Source: Kitasatospora sp. MMS16-BH015 (GTDB taxonomy: Bacteria > Actinomycetota > Actinomycetes > Streptomycetales > Streptomycetaceae). From it: a stretch of 64,000 bases of DNA. The first letter of the stretch is position 1. Every line of letters starts with the position of its first letter. Made by a program: the position numbers and the translations under genes. The notes beneath the pieces were generated by a model, which saw only the letters and a list, made by a program, of their open reading frames with translations, was not told the DNA's origin and ran no database searches. Location of the stretch: the NCBI RefSeq assembly GCF_002943525.1, contig NZ_CP025394.1:8899859-8963858 (forward strand), given 5' to 3'. This document shows, piece after piece, positions 35,858-43,511 of the stretch.

Positions 35858-36053
35858 GCGCGCGGTTGAGCCACCGTCAGCCGTCGAGATCGGCGCCCAC
35901 CGCCCCACCCGGCGCTGACCCGGCGACACCCCCGGGCGCGGGGCGGCCGTTTCGGGACTCCGGCCCCGGGCGCGGTAGGGTCCGGCGCGGAGTGGGGCGG
36001 CGACCGGACCGTGGTCGCGGGTGCCCCGGTTGTCGGCAGTCGTGGAGGGTGTC

Positions 36054-36770
36054 GTGCGGAGCTGGGCTCGGGTGGGCTGTGCGGTGTTGGTGGTGCTGGC
36101 GGCGGTGTCCTGCTCGCCGTCGGCCAAGGGAGGGAAGTCGGCCGACAAGGCCGCCGCCTCGACCGCGGCGCCGAGCGGCGGAGGTGCGGGCATCGGCGGG
36201 GCGGCCATCCCGATCGGCGCGGGCCCGCAGGCCACGTACTCGGTGCAGAAGCAGCCGGCGGCCGGCACCTGCCACTACCACTACACCCCGGCCGGTCAGC
36301 CCCTGCCGGATCCTTCCTGCACCCCGGGCGCGCTGAGCCCGGCCGTGACGCAGGCGACGCTCGCCCAGACCATCTGCAAGCAGGGCGGCTACACCTCGAC
36401 CATCCGCCCGCCGGTGAGCATCACCGGCAAGGAGAAGATCGAGAACGCCAAGTCCTACGCCTACACCGGCCCGATGGGTGACGCCGAGTACGACCACCTG
36501 ATCAGCCTGCAGCTCGGCGGCGACCCGGACGACGCGCGCAACCTCTGGGTCCAGCCGCCGTCCCCGGGCCACGTCCCGGGCAAGGGCCCCAACAACCCGA
36601 AGGACTCCGTGGAGACCCACCTCCACACGGCCATCTGCAAGGGCCAGGTCCAGCTGGCCGCCGCCCAGCAGGCGATCGCCACCGACTGGACCACGGCCGA
36701 GGTCAAGCTCGGCATCAAGGCGGCCGGCTCCTCGGACGCCGCCGCCGCGGCCGACCCGGACGACAACTGA
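36054..36770 (+). CDS. Secreted lipoprotein with HNH-like domain
   Basis: A 238-residue protein from GTG 36054 (GGAGGG 5 bases upstream). It has a lipoprotein signal with AVSC as cleavage site, a low-complexity Lys/Ala/Gly spacer, then a domain with TCHYHY, CKQGGYTSTIRPP, EYDHLISLQLGGDPDDARNLW, KDSVETHLH and AIATDW. The DHLISL-xLGG-N-RNLW pattern is like HNH/beta-beta-alpha nuclease folds (the D-H pair plus an Asn). So a surface-bound nuclease-like protein is possible, but activity is unproven. Confidence 0.75.
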   Translation: MRSWARVGCAVLVVLAAVSCSPSAKGGKSADKAAASTAAPSGGGAGIGGAAIPIGAGPQATYSVQKQPAAGTCHYHYTPAGQPLPDPSCTPGALSPAVTQATLAQTICKQGGYTSTIRPPVSITGKEKIENAKSYAYTGPMGDAEYDHLISLQLGGDPDDARNLWVQPPSPGHVPGKGPNNPKDSVETHLHTAICKGQVQLAAAQQAIATDWTTAEVKLGIKAAGSSDAAAAADPDDN

Positions 36771-36788
36771 CCGTCGGCTGAACCGAAC

Positions 36789-36825
36789 GGCGCTCCCGAA
36801 GCGGAAACGTTCCGCCGGGGGCGCC
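36789..36825. terminator. Hairpin terminator between convergent genes
   Basis: GGCGCTCCCG (36789-36798) pairs with CGGGGGCGCC, with an inner GCGGAA/TTCCGC stem, then TTCGC. It lies between the rightward lipoprotein and the leftward MarR gene. Confidence 0.75.
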
Positions 36826-36875
36826 TTCGCATGCCCGGCGCCCGGCAGTCGACCTGCCCCGGCGGGAGGTGCGGA

Positions 36876-37340
36876 CTACTCGGCCGTCCCGGCCGCTTCG
36901 GCGGCTGCCGCCGTCGCGCTCCCTGCCTCGGCCTCGGCGACCAGGCGCAGCAGGTCGCGCAGCGCCGCGCGCTGCGGGGCAGTGAGCGGGGCCAGCGGGT
37001 CGGTGGCGAACGGCGTGCGGCCGCGCAGGTCGGCCGCGACGGCGAGGCCCGCCTCGGTGGCGGCCACCAGCTTGACCCGGCGGTCGGCCGGGTCGGGCCG
37101 GCGCTCGACCAGCCCGCGCCCGGCCAGCCGGTCCACGATCGCGGTGACGTTGGACGGCTCGGCGTGCAGGTACTCGGCGATCCGGCGCATCGGCACGGGC
37201 CGCTGCGCCGCGATGAGCGCCTTCGCCTGGAGCGCGGTGAGCTCGTGGACGGCGGCGGCGGCCTCGGACTCGCGCGCGTAGCGGCGGCTGATCGCCGCGA
37301 AGAGCCCGGCGACCTCCGAGGTCAGGGGATCCGGTGGCAT
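36876..37340 (-). CDS. MarR-family regulator
   Basis: A 154-residue protein from ATG 37340 (GGAG 9 bases upstream; GTG 37346 is an alternative). The winged helix is clear: LTALQAKALIAAQ, PMRRIAEYLHAEPSNVTAIVDRL, and the wing RRPDPADRRVKLVAATEAG. The Ala-rich C-terminus is unusual. It is divergent from the short-chain dehydrogenase and is its likely regulator. Confidence 0.9.
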   Translation of the reverse strand: MPPDPLTSEVAGLFAAISRRYARESEAAAAVHELTALQAKALIAAQRPVPMRRIAEYLHAEPSNVTAIVDRLAGRGLVERRPDPADRRVKLVAATEAGLAVAADLRGRTPFATDPLAPLTAPQRAALRDLLRLVAEAEAGSATAAAAEAAGTAE

Positions 37341-37368
37341 GGTCACGGGCTCCAGTCTACCGATGTGC

Positions 37369-37427
37369 TTGACAGAGTGAAATATCCGGGAGCATAGTTA
37401 TGAATGAAAGTAGTGATGATCCATAAC
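37369..37427 (+). promoter_or_regulatory. Promoter and MarR-type operator of the dehydrogenase gene
   Basis: TTGACA (37369-37374) and CATAGT (37393-37398), 18 apart, form a good vegetative promoter for the rightward gene. GTTATG (37397-37402) and CATAAC (37422-37427) are inverted repeats overlapping the -10 region and would be a likely repressor site. The region is markedly AT-rich. Confidence 0.55.
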
Positions 37428-37455
37428 AAATTCCGATGACCCCAGGGAGCCCGCC

Positions 37456-38316
37456 ATGACCTCCACCTCCACCGCCTCCGCACCCGCCTTCGCCGCCGGC
37501 ACCCGCACGGTGCTGATCACCGGCACCTCCTCCGGCATCGGCCTGGCGGCCGCGGTGGCCGCGGCCGGAGCCGGCTGGCGGGTGATCGCGACGATGCGCG
37601 ACACCTCCCGCGCCGAGGCGCTGCTCACGGCGGCCGCCGCAGCCGGCGTCGAGCTGGAGGTCCGCACGCTGGACGTGACCGACCCGGCCTCGGTCGCGGC
37701 CTGCCTGGCCGGTCTGGACCGGCTCGACGCGGTGGTCAACAACGCCGGGTCCGGTCACGTCGGCACCCTGGAGCAGGAGGAGGTGGCCGAGGTCCGCGCG
37801 GTGATGGAGGTCAACTTCTTCGGCGTGCTGCACGTGACCAAGGCGGCGCTGCCGCTGCTGCGCGAGGCCGGCGGCCGGGTGGTGACGGTCACCAGCGTCG
37901 GGGGAGTGGTGGGCCAGCCGTTCAACGAGGCGTACTGCGCGGCGAAGTTCGCGGCCGAGGGCTTCATGGAGTCGCTGGCGCCGGTGGCGGCCTCGGTGGG
38001 CGTCGGGGTGTGCGTGGTGGAGCCGGGCGCGGTGGCGAGCGAGTTCGTGGCCAACGTCGGCGTGGCCGAGGACGCCGTCGCCCAGGCCGGCCCGTACGGC
38101 AAGGCGCTGGAGGCCTACCTGGCCCGCACCCGCAGCGCCTTCGCCGGCGCCCAGACCCCGGCGGAGGTCGGCGCGCAGATCGCCGAGCTGCTGAGCATGC
38201 CCGAGCTGCCCTTCCGGGTCCAGACCTCCGAGGTGGCCCGGGCGTTCACCGCCCTCAAGCTCGCCGACCAGGACGGTTCGGCGGTCCAGGCCCTCACCGG
38301 CAGCTGGGTCGCCTGA
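37456..38316 (+). CDS. Short-chain dehydrogenase/reductase
   Basis: A 286-residue classical SDR: TGTSSGIGLAAA (nucleotide binding), LDVTD, NNAGSGHVG, and the catalytic set N (VNFFG), S (VTSVGG), YCAAK (Y-x3-K). The insertion after PGAVASEF resembles oxidoreductases acting on ketones. AGGGAG precedes the ATG. Probably repressed by the divergent MarR protein. Substrate unknown. Confidence 0.92.
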   Translation: MTSTSTASAPAFAAGTRTVLITGTSSGIGLAAAVAAAGAGWRVIATMRDTSRAEALLTAAAAAGVELEVRTLDVTDPASVAACLAGLDRLDAVVNNAGSGHVGTLEQEEVAEVRAVMEVNFFGVLHVTKAALPLLREAGGRVVTVTSVGGVVGQPFNEAYCAAKFAAEGFMESLAPVAASVGVGVCVVEPGAVASEFVANVGVAEDAVAQAGPYGKALEAYLARTRSAFAGAQTPAEVGAQIAELLSMPELPFRVQTSEVARAFTALKLADQDGSAVQALTGSWVA

Positions 38317-38384
38317 CCGCTGGCCCGGGTGGCTCAGGGGGTACGGATGCGCTGGTCAGCGCCGTGGGTTGAGAGACTGACGGG

Positions 38385-39668
38385 ATGTCGTCCTCCCTCG
38401 CGCGCCTCTTCCGCCCCCTCCGTACCTCCTGGGGTCCGCCGGTGGCGGTGTGGCTGCTGACGCGGTCGGTGCTGGTGGCGGGGGCCCTGAAGGTGGGGCC
38501 GTTCGCGACCTCGGACCCGCTCGACTACTCCGTCTCGCACGTCTACCACCACTGGTTCGACCAGCTGAGCCAGGGCCGGTTCCCGGTCGGCGACGTCAGC
38601 TGGCAGTACCCGCCGGGCGCGGCGGGCGTCATCCTCGCGCCCGCCCTGGTGCCCCTCGCCGGCTACGACCGCGCCTTCGTGCTGCTCTGCGCGCTCTGCG
38701 ACGCCGCCGTGATGGCGGCCCTGGTGCGGGCCGGACGCCGAGCCCCGGCGGACGGCAGCGCCGGCCCGGCCGGGCCCGCCGCGGCCTGGCTGTGGACGGC
38801 GGCCCTGCCCCTGCTCTGGACGGTGCCCTGGACCCGGCTCGACATCGTGGTGGCCGCCCTCGCGGTGGCCGCCCTGCTCGCCGCCGGGAGCCGGAGCCGG
38901 TCCGGCCCCCTCCGCCTCGCCGACACCGCCTTCGGCGCGCTGGTCGGCCTCGGTGCGCTGGTGAAGGTCTGGCCGGTGCTGCTCCTGACCGGCACCCCCT
39001 CCGGGCCCCGCACCCGCCGCTCCTGGACGGCCGCCGCCGTCAGCGCCGCCGTGCTCGGCCTGGCGGCGCGGCTCCGCTGGCCGGGGGCGTTCGACTTCCT
39101 GACGGCGCAGCGCGAACGCGGCATCCAGTTCGAGTCACTCGGCGCGCTGCCCTTCCACCTGGCCCGTCATCTGGGGTGGTCGGGGAGGCTGGCGGTGCAC
39201 TACGGCTCCACCGAGTTCCTCGGCCCCTACGTCGCGGCGGCGGCGATCGCCAGCGAGGTGGCCACGCTGCTGGCGCTCGGCTGGCTGGTCCGGTGGCGGC
39301 TGCGCGCGGACCGCACCCTGGGCTGGGTGCTGCCCGACGCCGCGCTGACGGCCGTCCTGCTCTTCACCGTCACCAGCCGGGTGCTGAGCCCGCAGTACCT
39401 GATCTGGCTGGTCGCCCTGGCGGCGGTCTGCCTGCTGCACCCGCACACCTCGCAGCGCCCGGTCGCGCTGCTCGTCCTGGCCGCCTGCCCGGTGACCATG
39501 CTGGTCTTCCCCTTCCTGGGCCGCGCCCTGGTCGACGGCTCACCCACCGCCGCCCTCGCCCTGACCGCCCGTGACCTGCTGCTGCTGGCCGCCGCCCTGC
39601 TCTCGGCCCGCCGCCTGTACCGCGCGAGCGTGCCGCGCCCCGCCGCCGAGCCCCCAGCGGCCGCCTGA
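38385..39668 (+). CDS. DUF2029/GT87-like membrane glycosyltransferase
   Basis: A 427-residue multi-pass protein (about ten helices). After helix 1 an acidic loop SDPLDYSVSHVYHHWF carries the Asp-Tyr pattern of polyprenol-sugar glycosyltransferases. DVSWQYPPGAA and LGALVKVWPVLLL (the K-x-x-P-L motif) plus SPQYLIWLVALA are typical of DUF2029/GT87 alpha-1,2-mannosyltransferase-like proteins. It probably adds a sugar from a lipid carrier at the outer face. The acceptor is unknown. Confidence 0.8.
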   Translation: MSSSLARLFRPLRTSWGPPVAVWLLTRSVLVAGALKVGPFATSDPLDYSVSHVYHHWFDQLSQGRFPVGDVSWQYPPGAAGVILAPALVPLAGYDRAFVLLCALCDAAVMAALVRAGRRAPADGSAGPAGPAAAWLWTAALPLLWTVPWTRLDIVVAALAVAALLAAGSRSRSGPLRLADTAFGALVGLGALVKVWPVLLLTGTPSGPRTRRSWTAAAVSAAVLGLAARLRWPGAFDFLTAQRERGIQFESLGALPFHLARHLGWSGRLAVHYGSTEFLGPYVAAAAIASEVATLLALGWLVRWRLRADRTLGWVLPDAALTAVLLFTVTSRVLSPQYLIWLVALAAVCLLHPHTSQRPVALLVLAACPVTMLVFPFLGRALVDGSPTAALALTARDLLLLAAALLSARRLYRASVPRPAAEPPAAA

Positions 39669-39675
39669 CTCCTGG

Positions 39676-40602
39676 TCAGGCCGCCCGGGCCGCCAGCAGC
39701 GCGGTCAGTTCGGCGAAGGCCGCCCCGACGGCATGCGGGGCCTCCACCCAGGGGAAGTGGCCGGCTCCGGCAACGGTGCGCCGCAGGACGTACGGGTGGT
39801 CGAAGCCGGGCTCGTCCGCCCAGAGCGCCTGGTCCACGATCCGGTCCGCCGCACCGCCGAGGATCAGGGTCGGCAGCCCCAGGCCGGCCGGTGTCCAGGC
39901 GGCCCGGTAGGTCTCGTCGAACTCGGCGTCGGCCCAGGCCACGGCGGCCTGGCAGTACGGGAGGTCCGCCAGCAGTGCCCGGCCGGCGGCCAGGGCGGGC
40001 GGGGTGAAGCTCCACGGCGCGGCGGCCAGGGTGAGCGCGCGCAGGGTCTCGTCGTCGGGCCGGCGCGCGTACGCGTCGGCGGCCGCGGCCAGCCCGGGCA
40101 GCGGGTGGGCCGCGGCGAAACGGGCGAAGGCCGAACGCCAGTCGGCGTGCGGAGCGCTGCCGACCAGCGCCAGCCCGGCCACCCGCCCGGCCAGGGCGGC
40201 GGTGGCGAGCAGGAACATCCCGCCGGTGGAGTGCCCGACCACCACCGGCTCCGCCACGGCCTCGGCCGCCTCGACCAGTACCCCGGGCCACCGCTCGTAC
40301 GGCCGCTCCGGCACCTGCGGCCGACCCCGGTTCGACCCGTCCCCGGGCAGGTCCACCAGCCACACCCTGCCCGGCACCGAGGCCGCCCGCGCCAGCCCCG
40401 CCACGGACTCCGACCCCAACCCGGGCCCACCGGGAACGAACAGCCAGTCCCACCTGCCCGCGCTCCGGCCGACACACCGCAGCCGCACCCCCGAGGCGGT
40501 CCACCGCTCCGTCCCGTCCCGTCCCACCAGTCCTTCGCCCACCAGTCCTTCGCCCACCAGTCCTTCGCCCACCAGTCCTTCGCCCACCCGTCCTTCGCTC
40601 AC
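39676..40602 (-). CDS. Alpha/beta hydrolase with repeat-encoded N-terminus
   Basis: A 308-residue frame from GTG 40602. The first 26 residues are five copies of a G-E-G-(L/R)-V pentapeptide made by a 15-bp DNA repeat. The hydrolase core follows: FVPGGPGLGS (oxyanion loop), VVVGHSTGGMF (nucleophile), LILGGAADRI (acid) and AGAGHFPWVEAP (His). Each repeat carries an in-frame GTG after GAAGGA, so the true start may be any of them. Substrate unknown. Confidence 0.85.
   Translation of the reverse strand: MSEGRVGEGLVGEGLVGEGLVGEGLVGRDGTERWTASGVRLRCVGRSAGRWDWLFVPGGPGLGSESVAGLARAASVPGRVWLVDLPGDGSNRGRPQVPERPYERWPGVLVEAAEAVAEPVVVGHSTGGMFLLATAALAGRVAGLALVGSAPHADWRSAFARFAAAHPLPGLAAAADAYARRPDDETLRALTLAAAPWSFTPPALAAGRALLADLPYCQAAVAWADAEFDETYRAAWTPAGLGLPTLILGGAADRIVDQALWADEPGFDHPYVLRRTVAGAGHFPWVEAPHAVGAAFAELTALLAARAA
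40525..40599. repeat. 15-bp tandem repeat, five copies, inside the hydrolase gene start
   Basis: CACCAGTCCTTCGCC occurs four times perfectly (40525-40584), then once with two changes (40585-40599). The unit is a multiple of three, so copy changes keep the reading frame. Confidence 0.9.
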
Positions 40603-40808
40603 CGGCTCACCGGCTCGCCGCTCCCGCTCCGGGTCCGACCCTACTCGCGCTCTTCGCCCGCCCCCGGCACCGGAACGCCTCCCCCGGCATCGAACGCCGC
40701 CGTCGGGTGGACCTGACCTGCCGCCTCGGTGTGGCGGCCGCCGCGTCGGGCCGGCCGGGTGATGATCGCCGGGGGAGGGGCGTAGGAGCGAGCCGTGGGA
40801 GGTACGGG

Positions 40809-41588
40809 GTGTGCTGGAGCGCCGAGGCCGATCTGGTGGCGGGGACGGTGGTCGCGGGGCTCGGGGTGTGGTGCCTGGCGGGGGTACAGCGGGCCCGGGA
40901 CGTGCCGCTGGCGGCCCTGCCGCTGCTCCTGGGCGTGCACCAGCTGATCGAGGCGCTGGTCTGGTGGGGCGTCGACCGCCCGGCCGGGGCGGGGTGGGCG
41001 GTCACGGCGTGGGCGGTGATCGCGCTGCCGGTGCTGCCGCTGCTGGTCTCGGCGGGCGTCTGGTGCAGCGCGGGCCCGCCGGCCCGCACCGGGCCCGCCG
41101 CCGAGCGCCTCGCGGCTGCTCCGCGCACCCGGTCCGCCGACCGTGACCGCGACCGTGACCGTGACCGCGACTGGGACCGCGACTGGGACCGCGACCGGCT
41201 CGGTCGGCGGATCCGGGCCGGCCGGCGAGTCCGGCTCGGGCGGCGGGTCCGGGCCGGGCTGGCGCTCCTGGGCGCCGCCGTCTGCGTCCTGCTGGCGATC
41301 GCACTGGCGACCCGCCCGGTCACCGTCGAGCCGCACGGCCACACCCTGCGCTACGGCGTCGGCCTCCCGTACGCGGCCGCAGCCCTGGCGGCGGGCTACC
41401 TGCTGACCACGGTCGGAGCACTGCTCTGCGCCGCCGACTGGGTGCTCCGCCTGCTGGGCGCCCTGGTCGGCCTGGGCGCGGCACTCTGCCTCACCCTCTA
41501 CCGGCTGGCGTTCGTCTCCACCTGGTGCGCACTCAGCGCCCTCGCGGCACTGATCCTCCTCCGCTGGGTCCGCCGCCCCCTCCCCTGA
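40809..41588 (+). CDS. DUF6629 membrane protein
   Basis: A 259-residue protein from GTG 40809, with GGAGG 6 bases upstream (an upstream extension to 40707 is out of family). It begins CWSAEADLVAG, the DUF6629 signature, and has about seven helices. Between helices 4 and 5 is a cytoplasmic loop of ten Asp-Arg or Asp-Trp dipeptides followed by Arg/Gly repeats. Function of the family is not known. Confidence 0.85.
   Translation: MCWSAEADLVAGTVVAGLGVWCLAGVQRARDVPLAALPLLLGVHQLIEALVWWGVDRPAGAGWAVTAWAVIALPVLPLLVSAGVWCSAGPPARTGPAAERLAAAPRTRSADRDRDRDRDRDWDRDWDRDRLGRRIRAGRRVRLGRRVRAGLALLGAAVCVLLAIALATRPVTVEPHGHTLRYGVGLPYAAAALAAGYLLTTVGALLCAADWVLRLLGALVGLGAALCLTLYRLAFVSTWCALSALAALILLRWVRRPLP
41139..41198 (+). 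repeat. Hexanucleotide (GACCGN) repeat coding Asp-Arg dipeptides
   Basis: Ten consecutive GACCGN or GACTGG units encode alternating Asp and Arg/Trp in the DUF6629 protein. Charged, probably disordered loop. Confidence 0.85.
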
Positions 41589-41670
41589 CCAGCCAGCCGC
41601 CATCCCCGCCTCTCCGCGTGCCCGGGACGGCACCGTGCCCCGCCAGCGGCCCAGATGCTAGAAATCCTCC

Positions 41671-42285
41671 GTGGACCCTCACCCCGAGCCCCCGACCCGG
41701 CGCGTCTTCATAGCGCTCGCCCCGCCCGACGAGGCGAAGGACGAACTGGCCCGGGCCCTGCAACCCGCCTACACCGCCTACCCCCACCTGCGGTGGAACC
41801 GCATCGAGGACTGGCACATCACCCTCGCCTTCCTCGGCGAACTCCCCACCGCCGCCGTCCCCCCGCTGCGCGCCGCCCTGGCCGACCAGGCCCCGACCCG
41901 CCCCGCCCTCCGGCTGCGCCTGCTCGGCGGCGGCCACTTCGACCAGCGCCTGCTGTGGAGCGGCATCAACGGCGACCTCGACGGCCTCCACCTCCTCGCC
42001 ACCGCCGTCCGCGACCTGGTCCGCTCCTGCGGCATCGACTTCCGCGAACGCCCGCTGCGCCCCCACCTGACCCTGGCCCGCGCCCGCCGCGACGACACCA
42101 CCAGCGTCCCCGAAGCCGCCGCCGACCTCGGCCCTTTCACCGGCCGGCTCTGGTGGGCCGACCGCCTCCACCTGGTCGGCAGCAACGTGGGCCGCGGCCC
42201 GGGACCGATCCACTACCGCGACATCGAATCCTGGCCGCTGACCGTCCCGCAGCCGTCCGACGGCGACACCGCCGCCCCCGGCTGA
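41671..42285 (+). CDS. thpR: RNA 2',3'-cyclic phosphodiesterase
   Basis: A 204-residue 2H-phosphoesterase. It shows RRVFIALAPPDEAK at the start and two catalytic HxT motifs, HITLAFLGEL and HLTLARAR, about 90 residues apart. WNRIEDWHIT and HFDQRLLWSGI are typical of the ThpR/LigT family, which opens 2',3'-cyclic phosphates on RNA. GTG 41671 is the start. Cytoplasmic. Confidence 0.92.
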   Translation: MDPHPEPPTRRVFIALAPPDEAKDELARALQPAYTAYPHLRWNRIEDWHITLAFLGELPTAAVPPLRAALADQAPTRPALRLRLLGGGHFDQRLLWSGINGDLDGLHLLATAVRDLVRSCGIDFRERPLRPHLTLARARRDDTTSVPEAAADLGPFTGRLWWADRLHLVGSNVGRGPGPIHYRDIESWPLTVPQPSDGDTAAPG

Positions 42286-42352
42286 CCACGACGCCCGCAC
42301 CGGGCCGGCTGACGCGAGGGTGGTTGTCGGTAGGTCTGCCGTCGTGTCTCAG

Positions 42353-42701
42353 GTGAGTGAACGTGTGGAGCGGGTCGACGAGCACGACCGGGTCATCGGT
42401 GGGGTGGACAGGGGCGAGGCGATCAGCCGAGCTGGCTTCACCGGCTAGCGACGATCGTGTGCCGCGACCCCGATGGGTGGATGCTCGTCCCCGGTTCGTG
42501 TTCAAGTTCCTGTGCGAGGGCGTGATCAGCCCGTATTGGTTGGGGCTGCACGAGGTCGTCATCGCCGAGGAGGTCCGGCCCGACCCGTCGGGGGTCGCCT
42601 GGCATGCCTGGCTGACGGACGCCGAACTGGCGGATCTGGCTCGCAGCCAGACATTCGTCCCTGACGCTCGTGAGGCTCTTCTCCGATACCGGGCCCCATG
42701 A
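42353..42701 (+). pseudogene. NUDIX hydrolase remnant with internal deletion
   Basis: From GTG 42353 the frame reads SERVERVDEHDRVIGG-VDRGEAIS, the start of an isopentenyl-diphosphate-isomerase-like NUDIX protein, but stops at 42448. A shifted frame continues WLHRLATIVCRDPDGWMLV. A third frame gives RFVFKFLCEGVISPYWLG to FVPDAREALLRY at 42701. The 45-50 residues that should hold the Nudix box (GX5EX7REUXEEXGU) are absent. So this is a gene damaged by a deletion and a frameshift. Confidence 0.8.
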
Positions 42702-42880
42702 CCCGTCTCGGGGCCGAGCCGTCCGGTCGAGTGGTCACCGGCACGGCCCCACGCCCAGGTGGCGGTACGCCCTGACCGTCCGGCCGAGGACGGGTCCGCT
42801 CCCGTTCCCCGCCCCCGCCCCCGCCCCCGGAGATCGGTACGCTGGCCGACATCGACCCCCTCGAAGAACGGACTGCTGCC

Positions 42881-43180
42881 GTGGATCTCGCTTTCGCCGG
42901 GCAGGTCGTGGAGTGGCGTGGTCCGGCGCCGTACTTCTTCGTGCCGGTGCCGGCGGCCCAGTGCGCCGACATCGCGCTGGTGGCCCGGGCGGCCAGCTAC
43001 GGCTGGGGCGTGATCCCGGTGGAGGCCCGGATCGGTGACATCACGTTCACGACCTCGCTCTTCCCGAAGGACGGCGGCTACCTGCTGCCGCTCAAGAACG
43101 CCGTCCGCAGGCCGCAGGGCCTGCTGGCGGGCGATCAGGTGAGCGTCGAACTGACCGTCAGCCTCCAGCAGCCCCGGTAG
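42881..43180 (+). CDS. DUF1905 domain protein
   Basis: A 99-residue protein from GTG 42881. It shows AGQVVEWRGPAPYFFVPVP, then VIPVEARIGDITFTTSLFPKDGGYLLPLKNAVR and GDQVSVELTV, which matches DUF1905, a small beta-barrel domain of unknown function common in actinomycetes. No partner gene is coupled to it. Confidence 0.88.
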   Translation: MDLAFAGQVVEWRGPAPYFFVPVPAAQCADIALVARAASYGWGVIPVEARIGDITFTTSLFPKDGGYLLPLKNAVRRPQGLLAGDQVSVELTVSLQQPR

Positions 43181-43197
43181 CCCCGGCGGATTCTCGG

Positions 43198-43320
43198 GAC
43201 CGGCTGTCACCGGCCTTGGACAGGGGCGGGTACGGAGCCGACGAGGTCGAGACGGAGTTCCGGGCGCAGATCGATGCCGTTGTGGATGCCGGCGTCACGC
43301 CGAGCCAGCGTGACTTCCGG
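43198..43320 (+). pseudogene. Fragment of YdjC/ChbG-like carbohydrate deacetylase
   Basis: A short frame reads GADEVETEFRAQIDAVVDAG followed by TPSQRDF. This resembles the VEREFRAQIEA-xxxAGxxPTHLD helix and strand of YdjC-family deacetylases. No start, catalytic residues or C-terminus remain, so it is a remnant at best. It lies in the 330-base gap before the kinase gene; the rest of that gap shows nothing. Confidence 0.45.
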
Positions 43321-43511
43321 CCCGGCGCGGCGCCCGGGCGCGGCGGGCTGCCGCCGGGTGCGGCCTGGCGGTCGGGCACACCCCTCTATGCTGACGCCGA
43401 GTCGGTCCGGCCGTCGGGAGGCCTCTCCCGCGCACCGGTAGGCGACGGGCGCACCGGCGAGGACCCGTCTGGTGGTTCCGGCGCGAGGGGCGAGGGCGAG
43501 AGGGGAGTGTC

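Noticed and set aside
35140..36336. 398-residue frame over the terpene synthase-bL37 gap
   Set aside because: Arg/Pro-rich with no conserved motif; it overlaps promoter repeats and two real genes in other frames.
40525..40599. CRISPR-like repeat array
   Set aside because: 15-bp units are directly adjacent with no spacers and encode part of a protein.
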